A stretch of DNA of 48,096 nt from an uncultured Alphaproteobacteria bacterium (GCA_937891825.1 CALAHN010000074.1:1-48096); one strand, 5' to 3'. Shown: positions 17,941-26,032, numbered from the stretch's first letter. Notes: generated from the sequence alone by a model not told the origin. Made by a program: numbers and translations.

Positions 17941-18879
17941 TCACGTAATGACGCGAACCGGGTTCCCCGCCATCCACGCACGGATGCATTCGACCGTCTG
18001 CCCATAGAAGATCCGGTAGGTATCCTCGGTGACATAGCCGAGATGCGGCGTCAGCACGGCATTGTCGAGCGTCCGGATCGGATGGTCCGCCGGCAGCGGC
18101 TCCGTGCCATACACGTCGAGGCCGGCGCCGCCGATCGTCTGTTCCTGCAGCGCCTTCAGCAGCGCCGTTTCGTCGACGATCGGGCCGCGTGAGGTGTTGA
18201 TCAGATAGGCGGTCGGCTTCATCAGCGCGAGGTCGGCCGCGCCGACCAGCCCGCGCGTCCGCTCGCCCAGCACCAGGTGGATCGAGATGAAATCCGAATC
18301 GCGGAACAGGGTCGCCTTGTCGACGAGCGTCGCGCCGTGCTCCGCGGCCCGTTCGGCAGTCAGATTCTGGCTCCAGGCGATCAGGTTCATGTTGAAGGCC
18401 CGGGCATAGCCGGCGACCTGCTGGCCGAGCTTGCCGAGACCCAACAGCCCCAGCGTCGCGCCGTTCAAGCTTCTGCCGACAGTCGTCTGCCAGAGCCCCT
18501 GGCGCATGCCGCGGCCTTCCTGGGGGATCGACCGGGCGAGGCTGAGGATCAAGCCCATCGCCAGTTCCGGCGTCGGCGTCGCGGAGCCGGAAGTTCCTGT
18601 GACGGCGATGCCCCGATCCTGGCAGGCGGCCATATCGATCGCGGCGTTCCGCATGCCGGTGGTCGCGATCAATTTCAGGTTCGGCAGCGCTTCGATCACC
18701 TCGCGGCTCAACAGCGTGCGTTCCCGCATCGGGCAGATTATGTCGAACGGCAGCAGCCGCTCGATAACCCGCGCCGGGTCCGCCGTATGATCCCGAAAGA
18801 CGGTGACGTCGAGGCCGCTCCAATCCGCGAGCGACATCGCCACGCCGTGATAGTCGTCCATAATCGCAATCCTGGTCAT
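17941..18879 (-). CDS. D-2-hydroxyacid dehydrogenase family protein
   Basis: The 312-residue NAD(P)-dependent oxidoreductase interconverts a 2-hydroxyacid and a 2-oxoacid. It has the Rossmann motif G147-x-G149-x2-G152 (LLGLGKLG) and the catalytic triad R231 (TSRGPIVDE), E260 (DVYGTEPLP) and H279 (LTPHLGYV). The residue ending beta-2 is Ser (IAWSQ) where NAD-specific members usually have Asp, so cofactor preference may be relaxed or shifted to NADP. It is on the same strand as the TRAP operon, 172 bases upstream of dctP, and may process the imported acid. Confidence 0.88.
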   Translation of the reverse strand: MTRIAIMDDYHGVAMSLADWSGLDVTVFRDHTADPARVIERLLPFDIICPMRERTLLSREVIEALPNLKLIATTGMRNAAIDMAACQDRGIAVTGTSGSATPTPELAMGLILSLARSIPQEGRGMRQGLWQTTVGRSLNGATLGLLGLGKLGQQVAGYARAFNMNLIAWSQNLTAERAAEHGATLVDKATLFRDSDFISIHLVLGERTRGLVGAADLALMKPTAYLINTSRGPIVDETALLKALQEQTIGGAGLDVYGTEPLPADHPIRTLDNAVLTPHLGYVTEDTYRIFYGQTVECIRAWMAGNPVRVIT

Positions 18880-19001
18880 GCCCTATGCCTCACAATGGTC
18901 TAGATCTGGCTTTACGATGCGCCGTCGGCCTTGCCCCTGTCCAGTCGGCGGGCGATAACCCGACAGTCCGGGGCGAGGCGAGCGATAGGAGAGCCTTTGA
19001 T

Positions 19002-20501
19002 ATGCGGCGAGCGATAAATATCCGGCAGATGTGCCGGTTCGGCGGGGTGGCGGCGATAGCTTTGGCGCTGGCCGCCTGCGACGCCTCCCATTCAGCCAAT
19101 CGGGCGACGCGGCCGACGACGGTGACGCCGCCGCCGCGCATTGCAGGCGTGCAGGCCCCGTCGACGCCGGTCGCGCCCCTGCGCGTCGGGCCGATCCGGA
19201 TCGCCTTGCTGGCCCCCCTCTCCGGCGAATTCCAGGATGCCGGGCGCGATCTCTCCAATGGCGCCGCGATGGGCCTTCTGGAGGCCCCAAGCGGATCGGC
19301 AGAGATCCTCGCCTTCGATACGGCCGGCGACATTGCAAAGACAACGGCGGCCCTCAAAGCGGCGATCGCCGCCGAGGCGGATATTGTGATCGGCCCATTG
19401 TTCGGCAAGAATGCGGCAGGCGTGGCGCCGAAACTCCAGGCCGCCAATTTGACCGCCTTGTCGTTCTCCAACGATGGGTCGGTCGCAAGCTCCCATGTGC
19501 TGATCATGGGACATGCGGTGCAGGTCGAGACCGCGCGCATCGTCCAGCATGCGGCGGCGAACGGGGCCGCGACGATAGCGGTCTTCGGCAAGGCGGACGC
19601 GACCGGCGAAGCCGCGCTGAGCCAGGCCAACCGCGAGGACGCCGCCGAACCGGGGCTCTTCATCCGCCCGGCTCTCTATGACGCCGGCACCAGCTACACG
19701 GACATCGCCCGCAATGTGCAGGACGTGCTGAATGCGCGCGGCCGGCAGGCAGAGCGGACGGAAACCGCCGGGCGCCTGAAAGCCCAATTGTCGGCGTCGC
19801 CCAATCCGGGCGGCGAGTTGCAACGGCTCGCCGTGACGCGGCCGCCGCAGGAGCGGCCGCTCTTCCAGTCGCTGGCGGAACAATTTCAGGGCCTGATCGC
19901 CGCCGGCGCCGTTCGCGAAAGCGCCATCAACGCCGTCGTCGCCCGCTATGCGGCCGAAGGCCCGCTTGGCGGCGGCGCCGTCAACGCCGTGCTGCTGACG
20001 ATCCGGGGCGGCGAGCTTTCGACCGTGGCGCCCATGTTCCAGTTGTATGACGCCGAAGCGTCTGGCGTTCGCCTGCTTGGCCTCTCGGGCTGGCTCGATA
20101 TGGATCCCGCCCGCGCCAGGGAACTGCACAACGGCCGCTTTGCCGCCCCGCCCGCTTCCGAGGCCTTCGACAATCGCTATGAAGCATCGTTCGGAAAATT
20201 TCCGTCGGAACTCGCGGCCGTCGCCTATGACACGGTGAAACTGGCGCTCGCCGCCAGCGCCGCACCGACGGCCCGCCCCATTCCGCCGGCCGCGATCAAA
20301 GCGCAGGGCGAAGTGATCGGCGCTGCCGGTCCGGTCCGGATGTCAGCCGCCGGTCTGGCGCTGCGCCCGCTCGAAGTCCTTGAAATGCGGCCCACCGGCG
20401 TATTCCCGATCGATCCAGCTCGAATTGTCGAGCCCGCCCATCCGTCGAATGCGGTCGGGACGCCAGCGCTGATTACCGCGCCGCGACCGGCTGGGTCCTA
20501 G
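19002..20501 (+). CDS. LppC-like lipoprotein (penicillin-binding protein activator family)
   Basis: The 499-residue lipoprotein has a signal with lipobox L23-A-A-C26. It is followed by a type-1 periplasmic-binding-protein fold beginning IRIALLAPLSGEFQDAGRDLSNGAAMGL and including ADIVIGPLFGKNAAGVAP. Such alphaproteobacterial proteins fall in the LppC/YraM family that includes the peptidoglycan-synthesis activator LpoA, although the group is diverse. AGGAGA lies 9 bases before the ATG at 19002, which fixes the start. The rsmI, yraN and gshB genes that often follow are absent; a hairpin element begins on the stop codon. Confidence 0.85.
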   Translation: MRRAINIRQMCRFGGVAAIALALAACDASHSANRATRPTTVTPPPRIAGVQAPSTPVAPLRVGPIRIALLAPLSGEFQDAGRDLSNGAAMGLLEAPSGSAEILAFDTAGDIAKTTAALKAAIAAEADIVIGPLFGKNAAGVAPKLQAANLTALSFSNDGSVASSHVLIMGHAVQVETARIVQHAAANGAATIAVFGKADATGEAALSQANREDAAEPGLFIRPALYDAGTSYTDIARNVQDVLNARGRQAERTETAGRLKAQLSASPNPGGELQRLAVTRPPQERPLFQSLAEQFQGLIAAGAVRESAINAVVARYAAEGPLGGGAVNAVLLTIRGGELSTVAPMFQLYDAEASGVRLLGLSGWLDMDPARARELHNGRFAAPPASEAFDNRYEASFGKFPSELAAVAYDTVKLALAASAAPTARPIPPAAIKAQGEVIGAAGPVRMSAAGLALRPLEVLEMRPTGVFPIDPARIVEPAHPSNAVGTPALITAPRPAGS

Positions 20502-20562
20502 AGCATGGCGCGTCCAGGCGGACGCGCCATGCTCTATCTAATTGATATCGATCAAATTATCC
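20500..20562. repeat. Hairpin-plus-tail intergenic repeat, copy 1
   Basis: AGAGCATGGCGCGTCC (20500-20515) pairs perfectly with GGACGCGCCATGCTCT (20520-20535) around an AGGC loop, a 16-bp stem that starts inside the TAG stop of the lipoprotein gene. Seven bases later comes TGATATCGATCAAATTATCC (20543-20562), in which TTGATATCGATCAA (20542-20555) is an exact FNR/FixK-type TTGAT-N4-ATCAA. The second copy is at 24934-25000. It lies between convergent genes, so the hairpin may also terminate transcription, though there is no T-run. Confidence 0.75.
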
Positions 20563-20596
20563 AATATTAGGCGATTGTTCCTAAGGTTGGTTTGAT

Positions 20597-20977
20597 TTAG
20601 ATCGTCGCCAACGGGATGTCGCCGCGCTTGGTTTCGACAATTGCGGAACCGCCGAATTCCGGCATCCGGATCATCAGGGCCATGCCTTCGCCGGCAGGGG
20701 TGAGGCGTTTCCGGCCGTAACGCGGCAAGGGCACGCCGGACGTCCGGCAATGCAGGATCAACGCCGCCGCCATCTCGATATAGGTCAGGTCAAGCTCGCG
20801 AAAGCCATCGCCATCGCCTGTGAAGCGCAGGCGTACATTATCCATGTTTGCAGTCCCCGGCACGACGCTGATCAGACGGCCCGGCGGCGGCTTCGTTTCC
20901 TGGCGGCTGCAATAGGCATAGGCCGCCGACACCAGCTCTTCCTGGTCGAAAATTATCGTTCGGGTTTCGATCGGCAT
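20597..20977 (-). CDS. Conserved hypothetical protein
   Basis: I do not recognise a family for this 126-residue protein. It has no signal peptide or membrane segment. Visible features are an N-terminal I-I-F-D-Q-E-E-L-V-S-A-A-Y-A-Y motif, a central FRELDLTYIEMAAALILHC helix, and a C-terminal strand-rich part. The composition suggests a small soluble alpha/beta protein. It is 63 bases downstream of the hydrolase gene. A nested inverted repeat (20983-20989 with 21013-21019) sits just before its start and may be an attenuator. Codon use is like its neighbours. Confidence 0.7.
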   Translation of the reverse strand: MPIETRTIIFDQEELVSAAYAYCSRQETKPPPGRLISVVPGTANMDNVRLRFTGDGDGFRELDLTYIEMAAALILHCRTSGVPLPRYGRKRLTPAGEGMALMIRMPEFGGSAIVETKRGDIPLATI

Positions 20978-21040
20978 AGCCTGCAGCTTTCATCGCGCCG
21001 GGTTCAATCCCGAAGCTGCGCCAGGCATGGTAAAGGCCGC

Positions 21041-22312
21041 CTAAACGGCAAGCGCCGCCGTCAGAAGTTTGGTTGTCTCGATGAAGTCCGGAATGGTCAT
21101 GGCCTCGTCGGGATTGTGGCTGCCATTGGCATTGCGGATGAACAGCATCGCGGTCGGCGCGCCGGCATCGGCGAACGCCGCCGAATCGTGGCTGGCGCCG
21201 CTGGGAATATCCATCGCCCGCACGCCAAGCGCCGCCGACGCCGCCCGGTATCGGTCGATCAGGGCGCCGTCCATGACGCCGGGCGCGGCCCGCGTGATGG
21301 CGCCCAGGTCGAAGGTCACGCCATGGCGCGCGGCGATATCCGCCGCCAGCGCCGGGACCCGCGCCTCCAATCGCGTCAGCACCGCCGGATCGACGCTCCG
21401 CATGTCCAGGGTGAAGGCGACCTTCCCCGAAATCACGGTCATGGCGTGGCGTTCGGCGTCGGTCTGGAACTTGCCGATGGTGCAGGCGAAATCCTCGCCC
21501 TTCGCCTCGGCTTCGTCCCAGAGCCGGTCCATCGCCTGCACGAATGCGGTCGCGGCGACCACGGCATCATGGCGCACCCGCCGGGGCGCCCCGCCGCAAT
21601 GGGCATATTCGCCCAGACAGACCGCGTTCGGAAACCGCCTGTTGCCGCGAATCCCGGTCACGATTCCGGCCGGAAATCCTTCCTCGACCAGCACCGGTCC
21701 CTGCTCGATATGCGGCTCCAGGAATGCGGCGATATCGGCGACGGCCAGATAGGGCGCGCCGTCCCTGACCCGGTCGGGATCGCCGCCGCAGGCCGCCATA
21801 TGCTCGGCCAGGGAGACGCCGTCGTCCATGCGCTTCGCCGTCTCCAGTGAGCCGTCCGGCAGAACCCCAAGCGCCGCCCGGCTGCCGATATAGGAGACGC
21901 CGAACCAGCAACTTTCCTCGGCGCGCACGCCCATCACCGTGATATCGCGCTCCGGCCGATGACCGATGGATTGCAACGCCCGGATCGCCGTCAGTCCCGC
22001 AACGACGCCGGCCGCGCCGTCGAAGTTCCCGCCCTGGGGCACGGAGTCCAGATGGGAGCCGACCATGTATTTGGGCTTCGAGCGGTCCTGGCCCGGCCAG
22101 GTCATGTAGGTGTTCGCCGCCGCGTCCTGGGCGATCTCGAGGCCAAGGCCGCGCGCGGTCTCCGCCATCAACGCGTGGGCCGCCTGCTCGCCCTTGCCGT
22201 AGCTGGCGCGAGTGACGCCGCGCACATCGACGCTCGCAGCGCGCAGGCGGTCGAAGACATCGGCGGTGAAATCGCTCTGCGCCGCGACAGCGCTCGCCAG
22301 GTCCGGCGTCAT
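21041..22312 (-). CDS. M20-type Zn-dependent hydrolase (N-carbamoyl-L-amino-acid hydrolase/allantoate amidohydrolase family)
   Basis: The 423-residue enzyme belongs to the AllC/HyuC/beta-ureidopropionase branch of M20 metallopeptidases. Predicted metal and catalytic residues are H87 and D89 (GSHLDSVPQGG), D98 (NFDGAAGV), E132-E133 (RAEES), H201 (PHIEQGPVL) and H399 (GSHNPDEA). It removes a carbamoyl or ureido group from an N-carbamoyl amino acid or ureidoglycolate-like substrate. It is last in a unit with two amidases (16-base gap). The exact substrate is not determinable from sequence. Confidence 0.88.
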   Translation of the reverse strand: MTPDLASAVAAQSDFTADVFDRLRAASVDVRGVTRASYGKGEQAAHALMAETARGLGLEIAQDAAANTYMTWPGQDRSKPKYMVGSHLDSVPQGGNFDGAAGVVAGLTAIRALQSIGHRPERDITVMGVRAEESCWFGVSYIGSRAALGVLPDGSLETAKRMDDGVSLAEHMAACGGDPDRVRDGAPYLAVADIAAFLEPHIEQGPVLVEEGFPAGIVTGIRGNRRFPNAVCLGEYAHCGGAPRRVRHDAVVAATAFVQAMDRLWDEAEAKGEDFACTIGKFQTDAERHAMTVISGKVAFTLDMRSVDPAVLTRLEARVPALAADIAARHGVTFDLGAITRAAPGVMDGALIDRYRAASAALGVRAMDIPSGASHDSAAFADAGAPTAMLFIRNANGSHNPDEAMTIPDFIETTKLLTAALAV

Positions 22313-22328
22313 GTCGTTTCCCCCGGGT

Positions 22329-23588
22329 TCAATGAAGCAAAGCGTGCAGCCAGCCGGCCGCCGCGATCGCGCGGGCGTCGTCGCCGAGCATCCCGATGAT
22401 CTGAACGCCTACCGGCAAGCCCTTCGGTCCTGTCAAGCCCGGAACCGTGACGCAGGGCGCGCCGGCGAACGTCCAGATGCGATTGAAATCGGGCGAGCCC
22501 GTAAACGCCAGCCCCTCCGGCGCCTCGCCCGGGGCCGCGGGGGTCAAGAGGACATCGACCGACCGGAAAGCTTCCGCGAGGGTCGCGCGGCATTCGGCGC
22601 GGACGTCGAGCGCCTGCCGATAGTCCGCATCGGACGCAGCGGCGCCGCGCTCAAGCACGGCCTGGAACGCCGGCGACAACGCGTCCCAATGTCGGGTCCG
22701 CTCATGGGCCAGCATGCGGCGCGCTTCGTAGGTCATGACGATGTCATGGGCGTCGAGCGCTTTGCCGAACGGCGTCGGCAGCTCCACGTCGACGACCGTG
22801 GCGCCCGCCTGCCGCGCCCGGTCCGCGGCTTCGTCGAGCGCCGCGGCGCTGGCATGCTCGACCGTCGGCCAGGCGGCCGTATGGCAGATGCCGAAGCGCG
22901 GCGGGCTGGCAGCAGGGGCTGCCGGATCGATCGTCGCGCCGGCCATCGCCTGCACGAGCGCGTGCGCGGCGGCCGGCGTCGTCGCCATGGCGCCGATCAC
23001 GTCCAGGCTTTCCGCCAGCATTTTCAGGCCGGCGCGCGGCACGGTTCCCCAGGTGGGTTTGAAGCCGACGGCGCCGCAGAACGCGGCCGGACGGATGACC
23101 GAACCCGAGGTCTGGGTCCCGATCGCGAGCGGCGCCTGCCCGTCGCCGACGGCGGCGGCCGAGCCGGAGGACGATCCGCCCGGCGTGTGCGCCAAATTGT
23201 GGGGGTTGCGCGTCTTGCCGGGGGTCCGCATCGCAAACTCGGTCGTCACGGTCTTGCCGATCACGACAAGACCCGCCTCGCGGAGCAAGGCGACGCAGGC
23301 GGCGTCCGCCAGGGGCCGCGCGCCCGCATAGATCGGGGAGCCATAGGCCGTCGGCAGGTCGGCTGTGTCGAGGACATCCTTGACGCCGACCGGGACGCCA
23401 TGAAGCGGGCTGCGGGGCTGTTCCCGGTCCCGCGCCGCCGCATTGGCGAACGCCTGGTCGCGGTCGATCGCCTGCCACGCGCCGACATCCTTGTCGCGGG
23501 CGTCGATCCGCAGGAACGCCGCCTCCAACGCCGCGACGGCGGTCAGTCGGCCAGCGGCGATCGCCTTGCCGATTTCGAGGGCATCCAT
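22329..23588 (-). CDS. Amidase-signature hydrolase (second of tandem pair)
   Basis: This 419-residue cytosolic amidase has triad residues K70 (VPVGVKDVLDT), S139 (TPGGSSSGS) and S163 (GTQTSGSVIRP). It is clearly paralogous to the gene immediately upstream: both share HGVP-x-GVKD, KTVTTEFA, TGKTRN-like and SVIRPA blocks. Its ATG follows the neighbour's TAG directly (TAGATG), so the two are translationally coupled. The QTSGS motif replaces the more common DTGGS, as in many plant-type and Rhizobiales amidases. Substrate unknown. Confidence 0.9.
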   Translation of the reverse strand: MDALEIGKAIAAGRLTAVAALEAAFLRIDARDKDVGAWQAIDRDQAFANAAARDREQPRSPLHGVPVGVKDVLDTADLPTAYGSPIYAGARPLADAACVALLREAGLVVIGKTVTTEFAMRTPGKTRNPHNLAHTPGGSSSGSAAAVGDGQAPLAIGTQTSGSVIRPAAFCGAVGFKPTWGTVPRAGLKMLAESLDVIGAMATTPAAAHALVQAMAGATIDPAAPAASPPRFGICHTAAWPTVEHASAAALDEAADRARQAGATVVDVELPTPFGKALDAHDIVMTYEARRMLAHERTRHWDALSPAFQAVLERGAAASDADYRQALDVRAECRATLAEAFRSVDVLLTPAAPGEAPEGLAFTGSPDFNRIWTFAGAPCVTVPGLTGPKGLPVGVQIIGMLGDDARAIAAAGWLHALLH

Positions 23589-24881
23589 CTAGGCGTCCTT
23601 CTTCAATGCATCCTGCAGCCAGGCGGCATGGGCGAGCGTTCCGGCCGCTCGGCCGGACGGCCCGATGACCTGCATCCCGATCGGCAGCCCATCCGGCCCG
23701 AACACGCCCGGCACGTTGACGACAGGGGCGCCGACCATGGTCCAGATCTGGTTCGCGACGGGGGAGCCGGTATCGGTCGGGTTCGGCGGCGCTTCGCCCG
23801 GCGCCGATGGGGTCACCAACACGCCGATCTCCGCGAACATCGGCCACATCACCGCGCGGCAGGAGGCCTGGATATTGCGGGCCCAGTCATAGCGTTCCCG
23901 CGTCATCTCCGCCCCGGCCGCGACATAATCCTTCAGCGCGCGGCTGACATCGTCGGACCGGAAGCGCAGTTCGTAGGCAAGCGACCGCGACGCTTCATAG
24001 CTCTGGATCGCCGCCTGGGCGTCAAGCGCCTCCCGGAAGGCCGGCGGGAGTTCGACTTCCAGCACGCTGGCGCCGGCGGCGCGGGCGCGATCGATCGCGT
24101 CGCGGCCTGCCTTGTGGGCGGCCTGGGAGAGATGCGGCCAGGCGGGCGTGCGCGCGAAGGCGAGCCTTGGGCGCGTCAACGTCGCCAATGCCGGCCCCTC
24201 GATGGCTTCCAGGATCGCAGCGAAGGCCGCCGCGTCGGCGACATCGCGGGCAAAGACGCCAATGGTGTCCAGGGATTCCGAAACGCTTTTGACGCCGGCG
24301 CGCGGAATCCGCCCGAATGTCGGCTTGAACCCGACGACGCCGCAATAGGAGGCCGGCCGAATGACCGAGCCGCCGGTCTGGGTGCCAATCGCCAGGGGAA
24401 CCTGAAAGTCGGCGACCGCCGCGGCAGAGCCGGAGGACGACCCGCCCGGCGAATGGCTTGGGCGCAACGGGTTGCGGGTCTTGCCGGCCGTCCGGAGCGC
24501 GAATTCCGTCGTGACCGTCTTGCCAAGCGGCACCAGGCCCGCATGCCGCGCCAGCGCGACGGCGGCGGCGTCGCCGATCTCCGGCTGGGCGTCGGCATAG
24601 ATCTTCGAGCCCATGCGCGTCGGCGCGCCGGCCATGTCGATGATGTCCTTCACCCCGAACGGCACGCCATGCAGGATGCTCCGGGGCTTTTCGGCGTCCC
24701 GGGCGCGCGCCTCGGCCAGGGCGGCCTCCGGATCGAGGTAGGTCCAGGCGCCGACCTGCTCGTCGCGCAGCGCGATCCTGTCCAGGCAAGCGCGGGTCAG
24801 CGCTTCGGACGTCAGGTCGCCACGCGCAATTGCGGCAGCGGCTTCCAGGGCGGTCAACCCATTCGGCGTATCATTCGACAT
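23589..24881 (-). CDS. Amidase-signature hydrolase (first of tandem pair)
   Basis: The 430-residue enzyme has K78 (VPFGVKDIIDM), S148 (SPGGSSSGS) and S172 (GTQTGGSVIRP) in the expected spacing of 24 between the serines. It heads the amidase-amidase-hydrolase unit. Together the three could break down an amide-bearing ureide stepwise, first the amide and then the N-carbamoyl group, which is inference from co-location. Copy 2 of the hairpin repeat lies 53-119 bases upstream of its ATG and could form part of its leader. Confidence 0.9.
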   Translation of the reverse strand: MSNDTPNGLTALEAAAAIARGDLTSEALTRACLDRIALRDEQVGAWTYLDPEAALAEARARDAEKPRSILHGVPFGVKDIIDMAGAPTRMGSKIYADAQPEIGDAAAVALARHAGLVPLGKTVTTEFALRTAGKTRNPLRPSHSPGGSSSGSAAAVADFQVPLAIGTQTGGSVIRPASYCGVVGFKPTFGRIPRAGVKSVSESLDTIGVFARDVADAAAFAAILEAIEGPALATLTRPRLAFARTPAWPHLSQAAHKAGRDAIDRARAAGASVLEVELPPAFREALDAQAAIQSYEASRSLAYELRFRSDDVSRALKDYVAAGAEMTRERYDWARNIQASCRAVMWPMFAEIGVLVTPSAPGEAPPNPTDTGSPVANQIWTMVGAPVVNVPGVFGPDGLPIGMQVIGPSGRAAGTLAHAAWLQDALKKDA

Positions 24882-24933
24882 ACAAAGGGGAGCTCACATG
24901 GCAACGGACGGCGCAAGCGATCACCATAGGGCT

Positions 24934-25000
24934 AGAGGATGGCGCGCTCAAGCGAGCGCGCAGCCCATCCTCTATCTTCATGATATCGATCAAATAATCC
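24934..25000. repeat. Hairpin-plus-tail intergenic repeat, copy 2
   Basis: AGAGGATGGCGCGCTC (24934-24949) pairs with GAGCGCG (24954-24960) plus CCATCCTCT (24965-24973); the intervening CAGC is a bulge. After seven bases comes TGATATCGATCAAATAATCC (24981-25000), identical to copy 1 at 19 of 20 bases. The stem differs from copy 1 at three base pairs and each change is compensated on the other strand. It sits just beyond the 3' end of the GNAT gene and upstream of the amidase pair. Confidence 0.72.
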
Positions 25001-25004
25001 GATC

Positions 25005-25619
25005 TCAGACATCGCCGATAACCGGAATGTGGAAAGCCGCGTCCTTCGACAGCACCCCAAGCAGACGCGGATCGGGAAAGATGCCGACCGTCCGCCGATA
25101 GGCCCGGAAGCCGTGGCGAAGGTAAAATGGCAGCGCGTGCGGATGGTCGTGAGTGCAGGTGTGCAGCCAGACCCGGCTGGGGCTGTCCCGCCAGGCGCGC
25201 GCCAGAGCCGCCCGCATCAGGCAATGGCCGGCCTTGCCGCCGATCTCGCTCGCCGCGACGCCGAAGAATGCAATCTGGACCTCATGGGCGACGCGGAAGT
25301 CCAATTCCAGCAGGCCGACATCCGCCGCTTCCCGCCGCAATACGTAAACCTCGTTCCCCGGATCGCGCAGAATCGCCGCGATTTCGCCTCTTGGCGTCAC
25401 AAGCCGGCTTTGCCAAAGCCAGGCGGCGCCGATCGTGCGGTAGAGTCCGAGATACCAATCGAGATCGGGCTTGAGGCGGCGCTCCACCCGCCAGGGGCCA
25501 GCGCATGGCGCCAGGTCGGACGGCGTCAGATCGGGCGGCGGAGCGCGCATTTCCAGGTGGGTCACGACCTCCGCCAGCATGCCGTCGGGCACGGCGATTT
25601 CCTGGTAGTCGGCCGACAT
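25005..25619 (-). CDS. GNAT-family N-acetyltransferase
   Basis: The 204-residue protein has the GNAT fold: a central strand V-Y-V-L-R-R-E, VGLLELDFRVAHEVQIAFFGVAASEIGGKAGHCLMRAALARAW containing the acetyl-CoA pyrophosphate loop region (G-G-K-A-G), and the late HTCTHDHPHALPFYLRHGFRAYRR, which is the hallmark A-x-x-F-Y-x-x-x-G-F motif. The acceptor is unknown. It is last in the six-gene operon that starts at 29509, 7 bases after the dioxygenase remnant. Confidence 0.88.
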   Translation of the reverse strand: MSADYQEIAVPDGMLAEVVTHLEMRAPPPDLTPSDLAPCAGPWRVERRLKPDLDWYLGLYRTIGAAWLWQSRLVTPRGEIAAILRDPGNEVYVLRREAADVGLLELDFRVAHEVQIAFFGVAASEIGGKAGHCLMRAALARAWRDSPSRVWLHTCTHDHPHALPFYLRHGFRAYRRTVGIFPDPRLLGVLSKDAAFHIPVIGDV

Positions 25620-25626
25620 TGCGGCG

Positions 25627-26028
25627 CTAGCCGATCAACGCCAGCCGGCGCGTCCAGATAAGCACATCGCCCGCCTGCCAGCGGTGGCGATAGGCGAACT
25701 CCGGCCGCACATCGCCCAGTCGGGACTGGAGATCGCGGTCGGCGAAGCCGATGCCATCCCCCAGCCTGAGATTGGCCGGCGCGGCAAGCACGCCGCCCAG
25801 TTCCGCGCCGCAGAGATCGGCCGCCAGCCGCCGCGTCCCATCGACGGACGCTGGCTGGCGCCGAAGACAGATGAGCCGGCGATGCTTGAGCGCGCGCCGC
25901 AGGCGCCTCGCTTCGCGCTCGCCCGGCCTGACCGCTCCGTCGAAGCCATAGACCGCCATCCCGACAATGCGGCTGAGCGGTTGCAGGCCCGCGCCGGTGA
26001 CTGTGCGATTCTGACCGTTCCACGTCAT
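25627..26028 (-). pseudogene. Internally deleted TauD/TfdA dioxygenase remnant, still open
   Basis: The 133-codon frame aligns by eye with the two ends of a TauD/TfdA Fe(II)/2-oxoglutarate dioxygenase. The N-terminal part GLQPLSRIVGMAVYGFD...LRRALKHRRLICLRRQP matches the family start. The C-terminal EFAYRHRWQAGDVLIWTRRLALIG matches the usual YRHRW-x-x-GD-x-x-x-WDNR-x-T-L-H, with the final iron-binding His lost. The middle half, including the H-x-D iron site, is missing (full length is about 280). The ATG at 26028, 5 bases after RidA and preceded by AAGGG, is preferred over 26055. It has no internal stop, so it may have been kept for another role. Confidence 0.6.
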
Positions 26029-26032
26029 CGCG

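Noticed and set aside
20998-21012. CGGGTTCAATCCCG resembling a tRNA T-arm
   Set aside because: With a proper 7-base T-loop only two stem pairs form, and no anticodon or acceptor arm is present. It is the inner part of a nested inverted repeat.
22212-24929. A very long open frame on the plus strand opposite the tandem amidases
   Set aside because: It is the antisense shadow of two intact amidase genes and a hydrolase end in GC-rich DNA; its product is Arg/Gly-rich and has no recognisable domain.
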